A stretch of DNA of 5,651 nt from an uncultured Prevotellaceae bacterium (GTDB lineage: Bacteria > Bacteroidota > Bacteroidia > Bacteroidales > Muribaculaceae). The stretch is taken from the NCBI GenBank assembly GCA_937904375.1, contig CALDIG010000003.1, positions 1-5,651 of the forward strand, given 5' to 3'. The position numbers were made by a program, and so were the translations under genes. The notes beneath the pieces were generated by a model, which was not told the DNA's origin, made no database searches, and saw only the letters and a list, made by a program, of their open reading frames with translations. This document shows positions 1 to 5,346 of this stretch, piece by piece; positions within the stretch are counted from its first letter, which is position 1, and every line of letters begins with the position of its first letter.

Positions 1-175
1 GACGCTGTCCCTCGGCATACAGCGTGTCGAAAGCCAGCGACGACTTGCCGCTGCCACTAAGCCCGGTGACCACACTAAGGCTATAGTGCGGCAAATCCAC
101 ATCTATGTTCTTGAGATTGTGTACTCTCGCCCCCTGCACTTGCAGGGCGTCCACATCCTTGCCGTTAATCTTCAT
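1..175 (-). CDS. uvrA: UvrA, excinuclease ABC subunit A (N-terminal part, runs off the window)
   Basis: UvrA is the cytoplasmic damage-recognition ATPase of nucleotide excision repair, which works with UvrB and UvrC. Only the first 58 residues are inside the window. Seen in the sequence: the family's GARVHNLKNID segment at about residues 15-25, then the first Walker A motif GLSGSGKSS at residues 38-46 (Lys44 the nucleotide-binding lysine), followed directly by LAFDTLYAEGQR, which is diagnostic for UvrA. The start at ATG 175 is fixed because the codon just before it is an in-frame TGA. The gene follows the lytic transglycosylase by 58 bp on the same strand; whether the two are co-transcribed cannot be seen. 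Some Bacteroidota carry more than one UvrA paralogue, and the fragment is too short to tell which this is. Confidence 0.95.
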   Translation of the reverse strand, partial: MKINGKDVDALQVQGARVHNLKNIDVDLPHYSLSVVTGLSGSGKSSLAFDTLYAEGQR

Positions 176-180
176 TCACT

Positions 181-220
181 CAAAAACCACAAATTTTCAC
201 TAATTTCCACTAATTGGTTG
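181..220 (-). repeat. Short 10-bp near-tandem repeat upstream of uvrA
   Basis: On the minus strand the spacer between the transglycosylase stop and the uvrA start reads as successive 10-mers: AACCAATTA (nine bases of the first), GTGGAAATTA, GTGAAAATTT, GTGGTTTTTG. The middle two differ at three positions, and GTG recurs every 10 bases. The stretch is AT-rich. No TAnnTTTG promoter box was found in it. It may be a degenerate Bacteroidota intergenic repeat or simple low-complexity sequence. Confidence 0.45.
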
Positions 221-233
221 ATTCACACAAATA

Positions 234-1169
234 TCAATCTACCACCCAGTTTCGGTTATACACTTTGTTGCCAGCCTTGCTGCGATAGAGCGAGTCTTGC
301 TTGGGCACCTTAACCTTATAGACCTTCCCCGAGGCATTAGGGAGTTTTGTGCTTCTAATCCAAGGATTTGCGTCGCGCAGCTGCATATAGGTGATGCCGT
401 GACCCTTAGCCCACGTCACCCAGTTTGAAATCGGCTGGCTTACCTCAACCACCTCACACTCGATGGGCTGATAGAGCTGGTTGCTGTAGATTCGGTAGCC
501 GTATTTCTTGGGGTTCTCGAGGAAGAGCTTATAGGCGATGATGCGGAACACATAACGCGAAGTCTCGCTCACCAGCCGCAGGTCAAAAGAATTGCTCACC
601 TGCTGCGATGAGAGTTCGTTGGTGATGCGTCCCGTGCCGGCATTGTAGCTGGCGCACACGGTAGCCCAGTTGTGATATTTAGAATAAGCGTCACGCAGAT
701 AACGGCACGCCGCCACGGTCTCTTTCTCAGGGTCGTAACGCTCATCAACATCGTCGTTGACCTCCAAGCCATACTGCTTCCCGGTCGCGGCCATGAACTG
801 CCAGATTCCCGCAGCCTTAGCTGGCGAGAGGGCGTTGATGTCGAGCGAACTCTCGGCAACGGCGAGAAAGATTAAGTCTTCGGGCATATTGTTCTCTCTC
901 AAAATCTCGATAAGACGTGGGAAATAGCGGTTGGCACGCTTGATGATGAGCGACGACATGGTTTGACCATATATCACCGCCGTCATCTCACGGTCGAGGC
1001 GTTCTGCCATATCGATGCGGTCGAAACTCACATGGTCGCCGCAAAAGTTGATTGACTCAGGGATTTCGGGCGCAGCCACGGTCATAAACTCATCGGCACG
1101 CTGTGCTTGGGTTGAAAACGCAGTCGCGCACGCGACCATTGTTACCAAAATGATGTTAATGTATTTCAT
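234..1169 (-). CDS. Secreted lytic transglycosylase, MltD/Slt-like (GH23 family)
   Basis: This is a predicted peptidoglycan lytic transglycosylase of 311 residues, which would cleave MurNAc-GlcNAc bonds in the periplasm with formation of 1,6-anhydro ends. Seen: an N-terminal signal peptide (MKYINIILVTMVACATAFSTQAQ, probable cleavage near residue 23) with no clear lipobox, then an SLT domain at about residues 80-215. The domain shows the catalytic glutamate in VAESS (Glu106), the GIWQF motif at 121-125 and ASYNAG at 173-178, the three signatures of this family. The C-terminal part (about 245-295: NWVTWAKGHGITYMQL..NPW, then YKVKVP) resembles a degenerate LysM-like wall-binding module. An in-frame ATG at 1190 would add seven residues (MLTRNNN), but these come from the repeat array and precede a normal signal peptide, so ATG 1169 is chosen. 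The compound repeat lies directly upstream and uvrA downstream. The substrate class is secure; the exact MltD subtype is not. Confidence 0.92.
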   Translation of the reverse strand: MKYINIILVTMVACATAFSTQAQRADEFMTVAAPEIPESINFCGDHVSFDRIDMAERLDREMTAVIYGQTMSSLIIKRANRYFPRLIEILRENNMPEDLIFLAVAESSLDINALSPAKAAGIWQFMAATGKQYGLEVNDDVDERYDPEKETVAACRYLRDAYSKYHNWATVCASYNAGTGRITNELSSQQVSNSFDLRLVSETSRYVFRIIAYKLFLENPKKYGYRIYSNQLYQPIECEVVEVSQPISNWVTWAKGHGITYMQLRDANPWIRSTKLPNASGKVYKVKVPKQDSLYRSKAGNKVYNRNWVVD

Positions 1170-1182
1170 ATTATTATTTCTA

Positions 1183-1390
1183 GTTAACAATTTAACGAGT
1201 TGACAAGTTGACGGGCAGTTAGCATTTTAGTTAACATAGAGAACAAGAAAACAAGAAAACAAGAGAACAAGAGGACAAGAAAACAAGAGAACAAGAGGAC
1301 AAGAGAACAAGAGGACAAGAGAACGAGAGAACAAGAGAACGAGAGAACGAGAGAACAAGAGAACAAGAGAACAAGAGGACGAGAGGACAA
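1183..1390 (-). repeat. 8-bp tandem repeat array (long copy) in the leader of the transglycosylase gene
   Basis: On the plus strand, 19 uninterrupted octamers run from 1239 to 1390 with consensus GAGAACAA and variants GAAAACAA, GAGGACAA, GAGAACGA and GAGGACGA. Nearer the gene the same 8-bp register holds GTTAACAA (1183), TTTAACGA (1191), GTTGACAA (1199) and GTTGACGG (1207), with an unrelated 24-bp interruption at 1215-1238 that preserves the register. In the transcript direction this is a pyrimidine-rich leader (TTGTTCTC units) ending 13 bp before ATG 1169. Because 8 is not a multiple of 3 and the unit has no stop in any frame, all three minus frames stay open and read as an octapeptide repeat (LVLLFSCS-like). 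I treat those ORFs as by-products. A shorter copy lies at 2865-2920. Confidence 0.93.
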
Positions 1391-1432
1391 GCCTGGGTGT
1401 TGTTGAAGTGGTGCGCCACAAGCGCGGCGTTC
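1391..1432 (-). repeat. 42-bp conserved block with hairpin, copy 1 of the compound repeat
   Basis: The block starts GCCTGGGTGTTGTTG and ends CAAGCGCGGCGTTC on the plus strand. It matches the block at 2922-2963 in 37 of 42 positions without gaps. In the minus-strand transcript it contains CGCCGC-GCTT-GTGGCG, a 6-bp stem with one G-U pair and a four-base loop (1414-1429). It lies directly 5' of the octamer array in the transcript. No T-tract follows the hairpin, so it is not a normal intrinsic terminator. The remaining 1433-1481, up to the stop of the upstream gene, shows nothing I can name. Confidence 0.85.
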
Positions 1433-1481
1433 AAGCCCATAACGGTCTTATGCCTGAAAACTGGCGCAGTCTATCTCTATC

Positions 1482-2855
1482 TCATTCCACGGGATCGTCA
1501 TATCCTCCGCCTCCGCCCATGCTGCGTTGCTCATAGCGCAGGATGTTGATGTCGCCACTTTTGTTGTGTTGCTTGCCGTCGCTGCCTTTGGCTCTGATGA
1601 CATAGAAATATACTCCCGTGCTCACCAACTTGCCGCGATAGGTGCCGTCCCAGCCGTCGGAGGGGTCGGTAAACTCCTTGATGAGTACGCCCCAGCGATT
1701 GTAAATCCAGCAGTGAAAATCAATAATAGACTTGTAGGACACCTTCCACACGTCATTGGCACCCTCGGTGGTTCCCGGAGAGAAGAAGTTTGGACAAAAC
1801 AGGTCGCTAATGCCGATGTTCACGGTATAGGTCTCGCTGTAATCCTCGCATGAGCCATCGCTGTTGGCATAATAGAAGCGCCAGTAGGTTGTTCCTGCAT
1901 CCTCAAAGGTGTACTCTACCTCTTCTTGCGAGAAGTCCATCAAGATGTAGTTGAAGTCGGCGTTGTCGCTCACCTGCCACTGCTTGAACGATACGGCATC
2001 GGTGCAATGGGCAGTGAATGTGATTTTTACTGGTGCTGAGCTACCCAGTGCTGTGCCAGACTCCTTCTGCTCATTGTCGTTGTCGCGCTCTTCCTGGACG
2101 GCGGTAGTCTCGACGCTTATAGCGGTAGCGGAATAAGACTCGGTTGTCTTGCTCTGATACTCATTCTGATACTCATCTTTCCAGTAATAGAGGAACTTGT
2201 CGCCCTCCACAGTGAAGGTGGTGTTGCACAATGGTGCCGGCACCGCTATAGAGTTCTTAAACGATGGCTCGGTCTCCACCACTTGTTTCTCGTCCCACCT
2301 CTCGTCATCTGAATTCCATTCGAGGGTGTTGTAAGTAATCTTGATCTCTCGGTTCATCACCCGGCGTACTCCATTAATAGTGTAATAGACAACGTCGGGT
2401 CCCGAGCCTTCCACATGGATTATCGCCGTGCCGCAGTCGCTCTCGGGGTCAACAGTGGCACTATTGAGCTGCAGGCGGCACTTGCTGTAGTCCACTACCC
2501 AGATGTAGGTGGGGTGGTCACCTTCAGTGATAATGTATCCTCGGTCGGCAACCACTTGTGGCAAAGTGGTGACATTGCCGTTGCGCTGGATGCCTGTCAT
2601 GGGGTCAATAGCCGAACCTCCACCCTCTTCGCCGAACTCATACCAAGTGACATTATCGGGGTCGGTAGTGGCGGTATATGTCATCGACACCCCTTGTGCG
2701 CTGTAAAGTACAAAAAGGTAGTTGAGACCAGTGTTTGATTCGGGTATCTCTTCATAGACTGGCTTTGTGTTACCCACAAATTCCACCTGCGCCATCACCG
2801 TTGTCACAGCCGTGGCCATCAGCAAAAGCATCAAAATATATTTAGCATTTCTCAT
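1482..2855 (-). CDS. Secreted protein with gliding-motility/T9SS type B C-terminal sorting domain (CHU_C)
   Basis: This is a predicted exported, surface-bound or secreted protein of 457 residues with no recognised enzymatic domain. Seen: a signal peptide (MRNAKYILMLLLMATAVTTVMAQ, cleavage near residue 22-23), an uncharacterised N-terminal half, an Ig/PKD-like segment at about 275-348 ending in a YTFEDAGTTYWRFYYANS strand pattern and SETYTVNI, then the CHU_C domain at about 352-439. That domain shows FCPNFFSPG, NDVWKVS, CWIYNRWGVLIKEF, DGWDGTYRGK, TGVYFYVI and KSGDINIL in order. In this family the domain serves as a type IX secretion signal. Unusually, 18 residues including RSMGGGGG follow GDINIL, where the family normally ends within a few residues. 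Start choice: in-frame ATGs exist at 2888, 2861 and 2855. The first lies in the repeat array, 2861 leaves only 3 bp after the array, and 2855 leaves 9 bp, so 2855 is preferred; 2861 is possible. Confidence 0.88.
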   Translation of the reverse strand: MRNAKYILMLLLMATAVTTVMAQVEFVGNTKPVYEEIPESNTGLNYLFVLYSAQGVSMTYTATTDPDNVTWYEFGEEGGGSAIDPMTGIQRNGNVTTLPQVVADRGYIITEGDHPTYIWVVDYSKCRLQLNSATVDPESDCGTAIIHVEGSGPDVVYYTINGVRRVMNREIKITYNTLEWNSDDERWDEKQVVETEPSFKNSIAVPAPLCNTTFTVEGDKFLYYWKDEYQNEYQSKTTESYSATAISVETTAVQEERDNDNEQKESGTALGSSAPVKITFTAHCTDAVSFKQWQVSDNADFNYILMDFSQEEVEYTFEDAGTTYWRFYYANSDGSCEDYSETYTVNIGISDLFCPNFFSPGTTEGANDVWKVSYKSIIDFHCWIYNRWGVLIKEFTDPSDGWDGTYRGKLVSTGVYFYVIRAKGSDGKQHNKSGDINILRYEQRSMGGGGGYDDPVE

Positions 2856-2864
2856 AATCATAAA

Positions 2865-2920
2865 GTTAACAAGTTGACAAGAGGACAAGTAAACAAGAGG
2901 ACGAGAGGATAAGAGGACAA
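2865..2920 (-). repeat. 8-bp tandem repeat array (short copy) in the leader of the CHU_C-protein gene
   Basis: Seven contiguous octamers on the plus strand: GTTAACAA, GTTGACAA, GAGGACAA, GTAAACAA, GAGGACGA, GAGGATAA, GAGGACAA. The order of unit types relative to the gene start is the same as in the long copy at 1183-1390: GTTAACAA nearest the ATG, then GTTGACAA, then the GAGRACAA class, then the conserved 42-bp block. The array ends 9 bp before ATG 2855. The reading frame of the downstream gene stays open into it, which gives a false N-terminal extension beginning at 2888. Confidence 0.9.
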
Positions 2921-2921
2921 C

Positions 2922-2963
2922 GCCTGGGTGTTGTTGGTGTATTGCGCCGCAAGCGCGGCGTTC
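2922..2963 (-). repeat. 42-bp conserved block with perfect hairpin, copy 2 of the compound repeat
   Basis: This is the partner of 1391-1432, with 37 of 42 positions identical; differences cluster in the six bases after GCCTGGGTGTTGTTG. Here the hairpin is perfect: CGCCGC at 2945-2950, loop AAGC, GCGGCG at 2955-2960. Its order and orientation relative to the octamer array and the next gene are the same as in copy 1. Confidence 0.85.
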
Positions 2964-2976
2964 GTCACTTTAACCA

Positions 2977-2984
2977 CAAAACTA
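2977..2984 (-). promoter_or_regulatory. Possible -7 box (TAGTTTTG) upstream of the CHU_C-protein gene
   Basis: On the minus strand TAGTTTTG fits the Bacteroidota -7 consensus TAnnTTTG. No convincing TTTG -33 element is found 19-21 bp upstream, so this is a weak call. If used, transcription would start just before the 42-bp block, and the whole compound repeat would be transcribed as a leader of about 120 nt. Confidence 0.3.
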
Positions 2985-2995
2985 TTACCTCTAAC

Positions 2996-3042
2996 CTGCG
3001 CCGCAGACGCTCTAAACTATAATATAAACGTAGCGCAGCTAC
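2996..3042 (-). other. Two small inverted repeats in the spacer after the radical SAM operon
   Basis: The spacer 2964-3075 holds CTGC-GCC-GCAG (2996-3006, 4-bp stem) and GTAGC-GCA-GCTAC (3030-3042, 5-bp stem). In the minus direction the second hairpin is followed by GTTTATATTATAG, which is AT-rich but has no real T-tract. It could be a weak terminator for the upstream operon or part of a dispersed Bacteroidota repeat. Nothing else in 2985-3075 can be supported. Confidence 0.35.
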
Positions 3043-3075
3043 TAAAATTGTTCACAGTATGACATTGAACCTTGC

Positions 3076-3633
3076 TCAATCGTTCTTCAACACCGAGATG
3101 CAGTTCACGAGGTCGCCCACGGTCTTCATCACATCGAAGGTCTCGTCAAAGATCACGATGCCGAACTTGTCTTCAAGCGCGGTCTTGAGTTGCGCCCTCT
3201 GTTCATCAGTGATGTTGAAATCCTCGTCAAGTTTTGAGGCAATCTGCACATTCCTTGGTGCAATGCTAAGAGTTGTGGCAACGACTTCTTTTACCTGTCT
3301 CTCAAGAATGACAGGACTAGCAGGGTCATCGGGCTGAGCAATCCCTGGACGTGGACGCCGGGGACCATACATCAGGTTGATGGGACGCTGACGCACGCCA
3401 TACATGGGCTTAACTACGTTGCGGCCCGTATCACGAGGCAGTAATTGAGTTGAATCAATCTCCTCGCCATCAATCACCACCTTGTCGGCGGCAGTGAGTT
3501 CCACATCGGGTTTCTCACTTTGTGTGGGTTTAGCCTCATTACCGGCACAAGCTGCAATAGCGCCAGTTGTCACACCGGCTGCAATCACAGCCCCTATAGC
3601 CGCCTTGCGGCGATTTTTGTTGTCTTTTTTCAT
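3076..3633 (-). CDS. Small predicted lipoprotein with duplicated MYG motif and degenerate ACP-like domain; candidate substrate of the adjacent radical SAM enzyme
   Basis: This 185-residue protein belongs to no family I can name with certainty. Seen: a very basic start (Lys2-Lys10), an Ala/Gly/Val-rich hydrophobic stretch (11-28) and a lipobox-like IAAC ending at Cys29, which suggests a lipoprotein. A polar linker follows, then a basic Pro-rich segment with MYG twice (77-79 and 88-90) in the contexts PMYGVRQRP and LMYGPRRPRPG. Residues 109-182 resemble an acyl carrier protein: ILERQVKEVVATTL (helix 1), KLDEDFNITDEQRAQL over the usual EDLGADSLDTVEL, then KTALEDKFGIVI and KTVGDLVNCI. The phosphopantetheine serine of the DSL motif aligns with Asp143, so it should not carry the prosthetic group. 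The gene starts 14 bp after the radical SAM gene, so the two are almost certainly co-transcribed. That it is the enzyme's substrate is inference from position and motif. Confidence 0.8.
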   Translation of the reverse strand: MKKDNKNRRKAAIGAVIAAGVTTGAIAACAGNEAKPTQSEKPDVELTAADKVVIDGEEIDSTQLLPRDTGRNVVKPMYGVRQRPINLMYGPRRPRPGIAQPDDPASPVILERQVKEVVATTLSIAPRNVQIASKLDEDFNITDEQRAQLKTALEDKFGIVIFDETFDVMKTVGDLVNCISVLKND

Positions 3634-3647
3634 AATATCTTGGTTTT

Positions 3648-4718
3648 TTATAGTTTTACATTTTTTAGTCTATTGTAGTGGCACACCATCAGGTCGCCGT
3701 TGCTGTCTCTTAGGTGGAAGCCGTTGCCCTGGCAGTAGCGGAACATTTCGCAGTCGGCGCAAGCGCCTTTTCTCATCCACTCGCGGTTGCGATACTTCTC
3801 AAAGCGGTTGTTCCACACGTCCCAGAAGCTGTCGTGGTAGATGTTGCCCTGGTTGTAGTCGCTGCGGATGCTCAGGCATCCCGATATGGCACCGTCGTGT
3901 CGGACACTTGCCACAGTGAGCCCGGCATCGCAGGAGTAGATATAGTCACGCGCCATACCCTCGTATGCTCCGAGAAACCCCTCGCAGGCGAAGGAAATGT
4001 CAATCTTCTGCTCCATCCGCGTCTTGACGATGAAGTTTAGCAAGTCACGGAACTGAGCGTCGGAGATTTGCAACTCGTCGAGTCCTGACGCCCTGCCCAT
4101 AGGCACTATGGTGAAGCATCGCCAATATTTGACCCCTGCGTCGATAAGCAAGTGCTTTATCTCGTCAAGATGGTTGATATTACGCGAATTGACGCAGGTT
4201 ATCACGTCCCACTCAAGGTCATCGACTTGCTTCATCAAGGCGATGGCACGCATTGCCCGCTCGAAGCTGTGAGGGTTCTTACGCAGCCAGTTATGGTCGC
4301 TGGCGGTGCCGTCGAGGTCCACCGCCATGCTGTCGAGACCTGCCTCAACAAGGGCGTCCATAATTTTCTCGTCAAGAAGATAGCCATTGGTGACCAGCCC
4401 CCACTGGAAGCCTCGACGCTTGATTTCACGACCGCACTCTACGATATCGGACCTCACAAGCGGTTCGCCACCCACCGTCGATACCATGATAGAGGCTGGG
4501 TCTTGATGTTGGGCTATCTCGTCAAGGACCGGCAAGAAATGCTCCAGCGGCATCTCGGTGGCACGCAGGTCTTTAGCACAGTCGCTACCACAATGTCGGC
4601 ACGACAGGTTGCAACGCAACGTGCATTCCCAGAACAGTTGCTCCAGCGAGTGCTCACGGCACAGACGCTCGTTCTCGCGCTTTGCCGTCTCAAGTGCTAT
4701 GTGCTGCGTGCGGTTCAT
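3648..4718 (-). CDS. Radical SAM/SPASM protein, TIGR04133-like (rSAM/lipoprotein system)
   Basis: This 356-residue enzyme is predicted to bind a SAM-cleaving [4Fe-4S] cluster and auxiliary clusters, and to act in the cytoplasm on a peptide or protein. Seen: CNLSCRHC, giving the CX3CX2C triad Cys36, Cys40 and Cys43; GGEP at 83-86, the SAM-binding motif; VTNGYLLDEKIM around 109-120; VDLDG at 133-137. The C-terminal SPASM-type region has Cys281, Cys320, Cys323, Cys329 and Cys346 (RKGACADCEMFRYCQGNGFHLRD), plus Cys245 and Cys263 before it. The wording LFWECTLRCNLSCRHCGSDC and the GNIYHDSFWDVWNNRF block match, from memory, TIGR04133, named for its pairing with a putative lipoprotein. Length is normal for that family. 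The upstream lipoprotein stop is 6 bp away and the downstream lipoprotein start 14 bp away. The reaction and product are unknown; modification of a neighbouring lipoprotein is the likely role. Confidence 0.93.
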   Translation of the reverse strand: MNRTQHIALETAKRENERLCREHSLEQLFWECTLRCNLSCRHCGSDCAKDLRATEMPLEHFLPVLDEIAQHQDPASIMVSTVGGEPLVRSDIVECGREIKRRGFQWGLVTNGYLLDEKIMDALVEAGLDSMAVDLDGTASDHNWLRKNPHSFERAMRAIALMKQVDDLEWDVITCVNSRNINHLDEIKHLLIDAGVKYWRCFTIVPMGRASGLDELQISDAQFRDLLNFIVKTRMEQKIDISFACEGFLGAYEGMARDYIYSCDAGLTVASVRHDGAISGCLSIRSDYNQGNIYHDSFWDVWNNRFEKYRNREWMRKGACADCEMFRYCQGNGFHLRDSNGDLMVCHYNRLKNVKL

Positions 4719-4724
4719 CTATTG

Positions 4725-5204
4725 TCAAAAATCTATCCTCTTATAGTCGGCGTCATAGCTTATTTTCTTGCCGTTATTGAGTTTGACATCAAAGTCTCCA
4801 TTAGGTTTTTGGTCTATTTCCACGATATAGGCTTTCGCATCTATCAATTTAACGTCTTGAGCAACTCGTTCATCAATAACTGACGAAGGCAAACCAGCGG
4901 CAAATTCAATCTCCTTGATTTTTCCGTTGAGGTCAAACTCCAGTTGCTCGCCCGTTGAGAGCCACACTTCAAATTCATCTTCATCGACCTTCACTCTAAC
5001 AATATCTTTTCCTGGAAGGAACTTGTTAATGTAATCTTTTGCAGCTTGAGGCAACTGGTCAACATTAACCGAATTGTCAATCCTGTTAACTTTAGCTGGT
5101 CTGTTGGTTGACTCTACGTTATTTCCCTGTTTCTTAATATAATCGCACGAGACAACAAGCGACAAGGATGCTATCACTACAATTAAATTAATAATATTTC
5201 TCAT
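4725..5204 (-). CDS. PepSY-like domain lipoprotein
   Basis: This is a predicted lipoprotein of 159 residues in the PepSY-like (PF11396-type) group, periplasmic or outer-membrane bound; the group's molecular role is unknown. Seen: a signal peptide with lipobox VVSC ending at Cys20 (MRNIINLIVVIASLSLVVSC), Asp21 in the next position, a polar linker, then two related halves. Half one (about 51-100) runs LPQAAKDYINKFLPG, VRVKVDEDEFEVWLSTGEQLEFD, GKIKEIE. Half two (about 105-159) runs LPSSVIDERVA, AYIVEIDQKPNGDFDVKLNNGKKISYD, YKRIDF. The alternation of 'FEV.LS.G..LEFD'-type strands is typical. ATG 5204 is the only reasonable start, since a TAA lies seven codons upstream with no ATG between. AGGG at 5207-5210 sits only 2 bp from the ATG, closer than a working Shine-Dalgarno. 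First gene of the operon with the radical SAM enzyme, 6 bp downstream. Confidence 0.88.
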   Translation of the reverse strand: MRNIINLIVVIASLSLVVSCDYIKKQGNNVESTNRPAKVNRIDNSVNVDQLPQAAKDYINKFLPGKDIVRVKVDEDEFEVWLSTGEQLEFDLNGKIKEIEFAAGLPSSVIDERVAQDVKLIDAKAYIVEIDQKPNGDFDVKLNNGKKISYDADYKRIDF

Positions 5205-5282
5205 TTCCCTTTGTTTTAAAGATTAATAATCATGAATGACCACATATTGATAGTCAAAAACTCATCAATAAGTAAAATTTTT

Positions 5283-5313
5283 CAAAGTTACAAAAAAAAT
5301 GGAAATCACGAAA
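5283..5313 (-). promoter_or_regulatory. Bacteroidota-type promoter of the lipoprotein/radical SAM operon
   Basis: The minus strand reads TTTC (5313-5310), 19 bp, then TAACTTTG (5290-5283). The known Bacteroidota sigma factor consensus is TTTG-N19-TAnnTTTG, so the -7 element is a full match and the -33 element has one mismatch. The predicted start near 5276 gives a leader of about 70 nt to ATG 5204. The -33 element overlaps the T-tract of the preceding terminator by three bases. Confidence 0.75.
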
Positions 5314-5346
5314 AAATAACAGGAAAAATCATCGATTTCTCCTGTT
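5311..5346 (-). terminator. Intrinsic terminator of the pseudouridine synthase gene
   Basis: In the minus direction AACAGGAGAAATC, loop GAT, GATTTTTCCTGTT form a 13-bp stem with a single G-U pair (5346-5318), followed by A and six Ts (5317-5311). The first stem base is the last base-pair position inside the TAA stop codon (5348-5346) of the upstream gene. The T-tract is on the minus side only, so the terminator is directional. Confidence 0.9.

Noticed and set aside
1183..1390. CRISPR array
   Set aside because: The units are 8 bp, directly adjacent, with no unique spacers.
1414..1429. Hairpin as terminator of the CHU_C-protein gene
   Set aside because: No T-tract follows it in the minus direction, and the same hairpin sits in a gene leader in the other copy.
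1184..1440. Three overlapping minus-strand ORFs of 64-69 codons encoding LVLLFSCS-type repeats
   Set aside because: They are produced by the stop-free 8-bp array, which reads as the same octapeptide in all three frames; one runs into the transglycosylase start. No ribosome binding site or independent coding signal.
2862..2888. Nine-residue N-terminal extension (MSSCQLVNF) of the CHU_C protein
   Set aside because: It is encoded by the octamer array and would precede a normal signal peptide; the start at 2855 fits better.
3604..3612. Twin-arginine (Tat) signal in the small lipoprotein (NRRKAAI)
   Set aside because: The Arg pair lacks the following aromatic/leucine and lysine of the Tat consensus; a lysine-rich lipoprotein signal explains it better.
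3482..3919. Plus-strand ORF of 145 codons, Cys/Arg-rich
   Set aside because: It is antisense to two well-supported genes, and its Cys/Arg-rich composition comes from reading their codons in reverse.
4152..4883. Plus-strand ORF of 243 codons
   Set aside because: It lies opposite the radical SAM and PepSY-like genes, whose minus-strand proteins carry full family motifs; its translation shows no recognisable domain.
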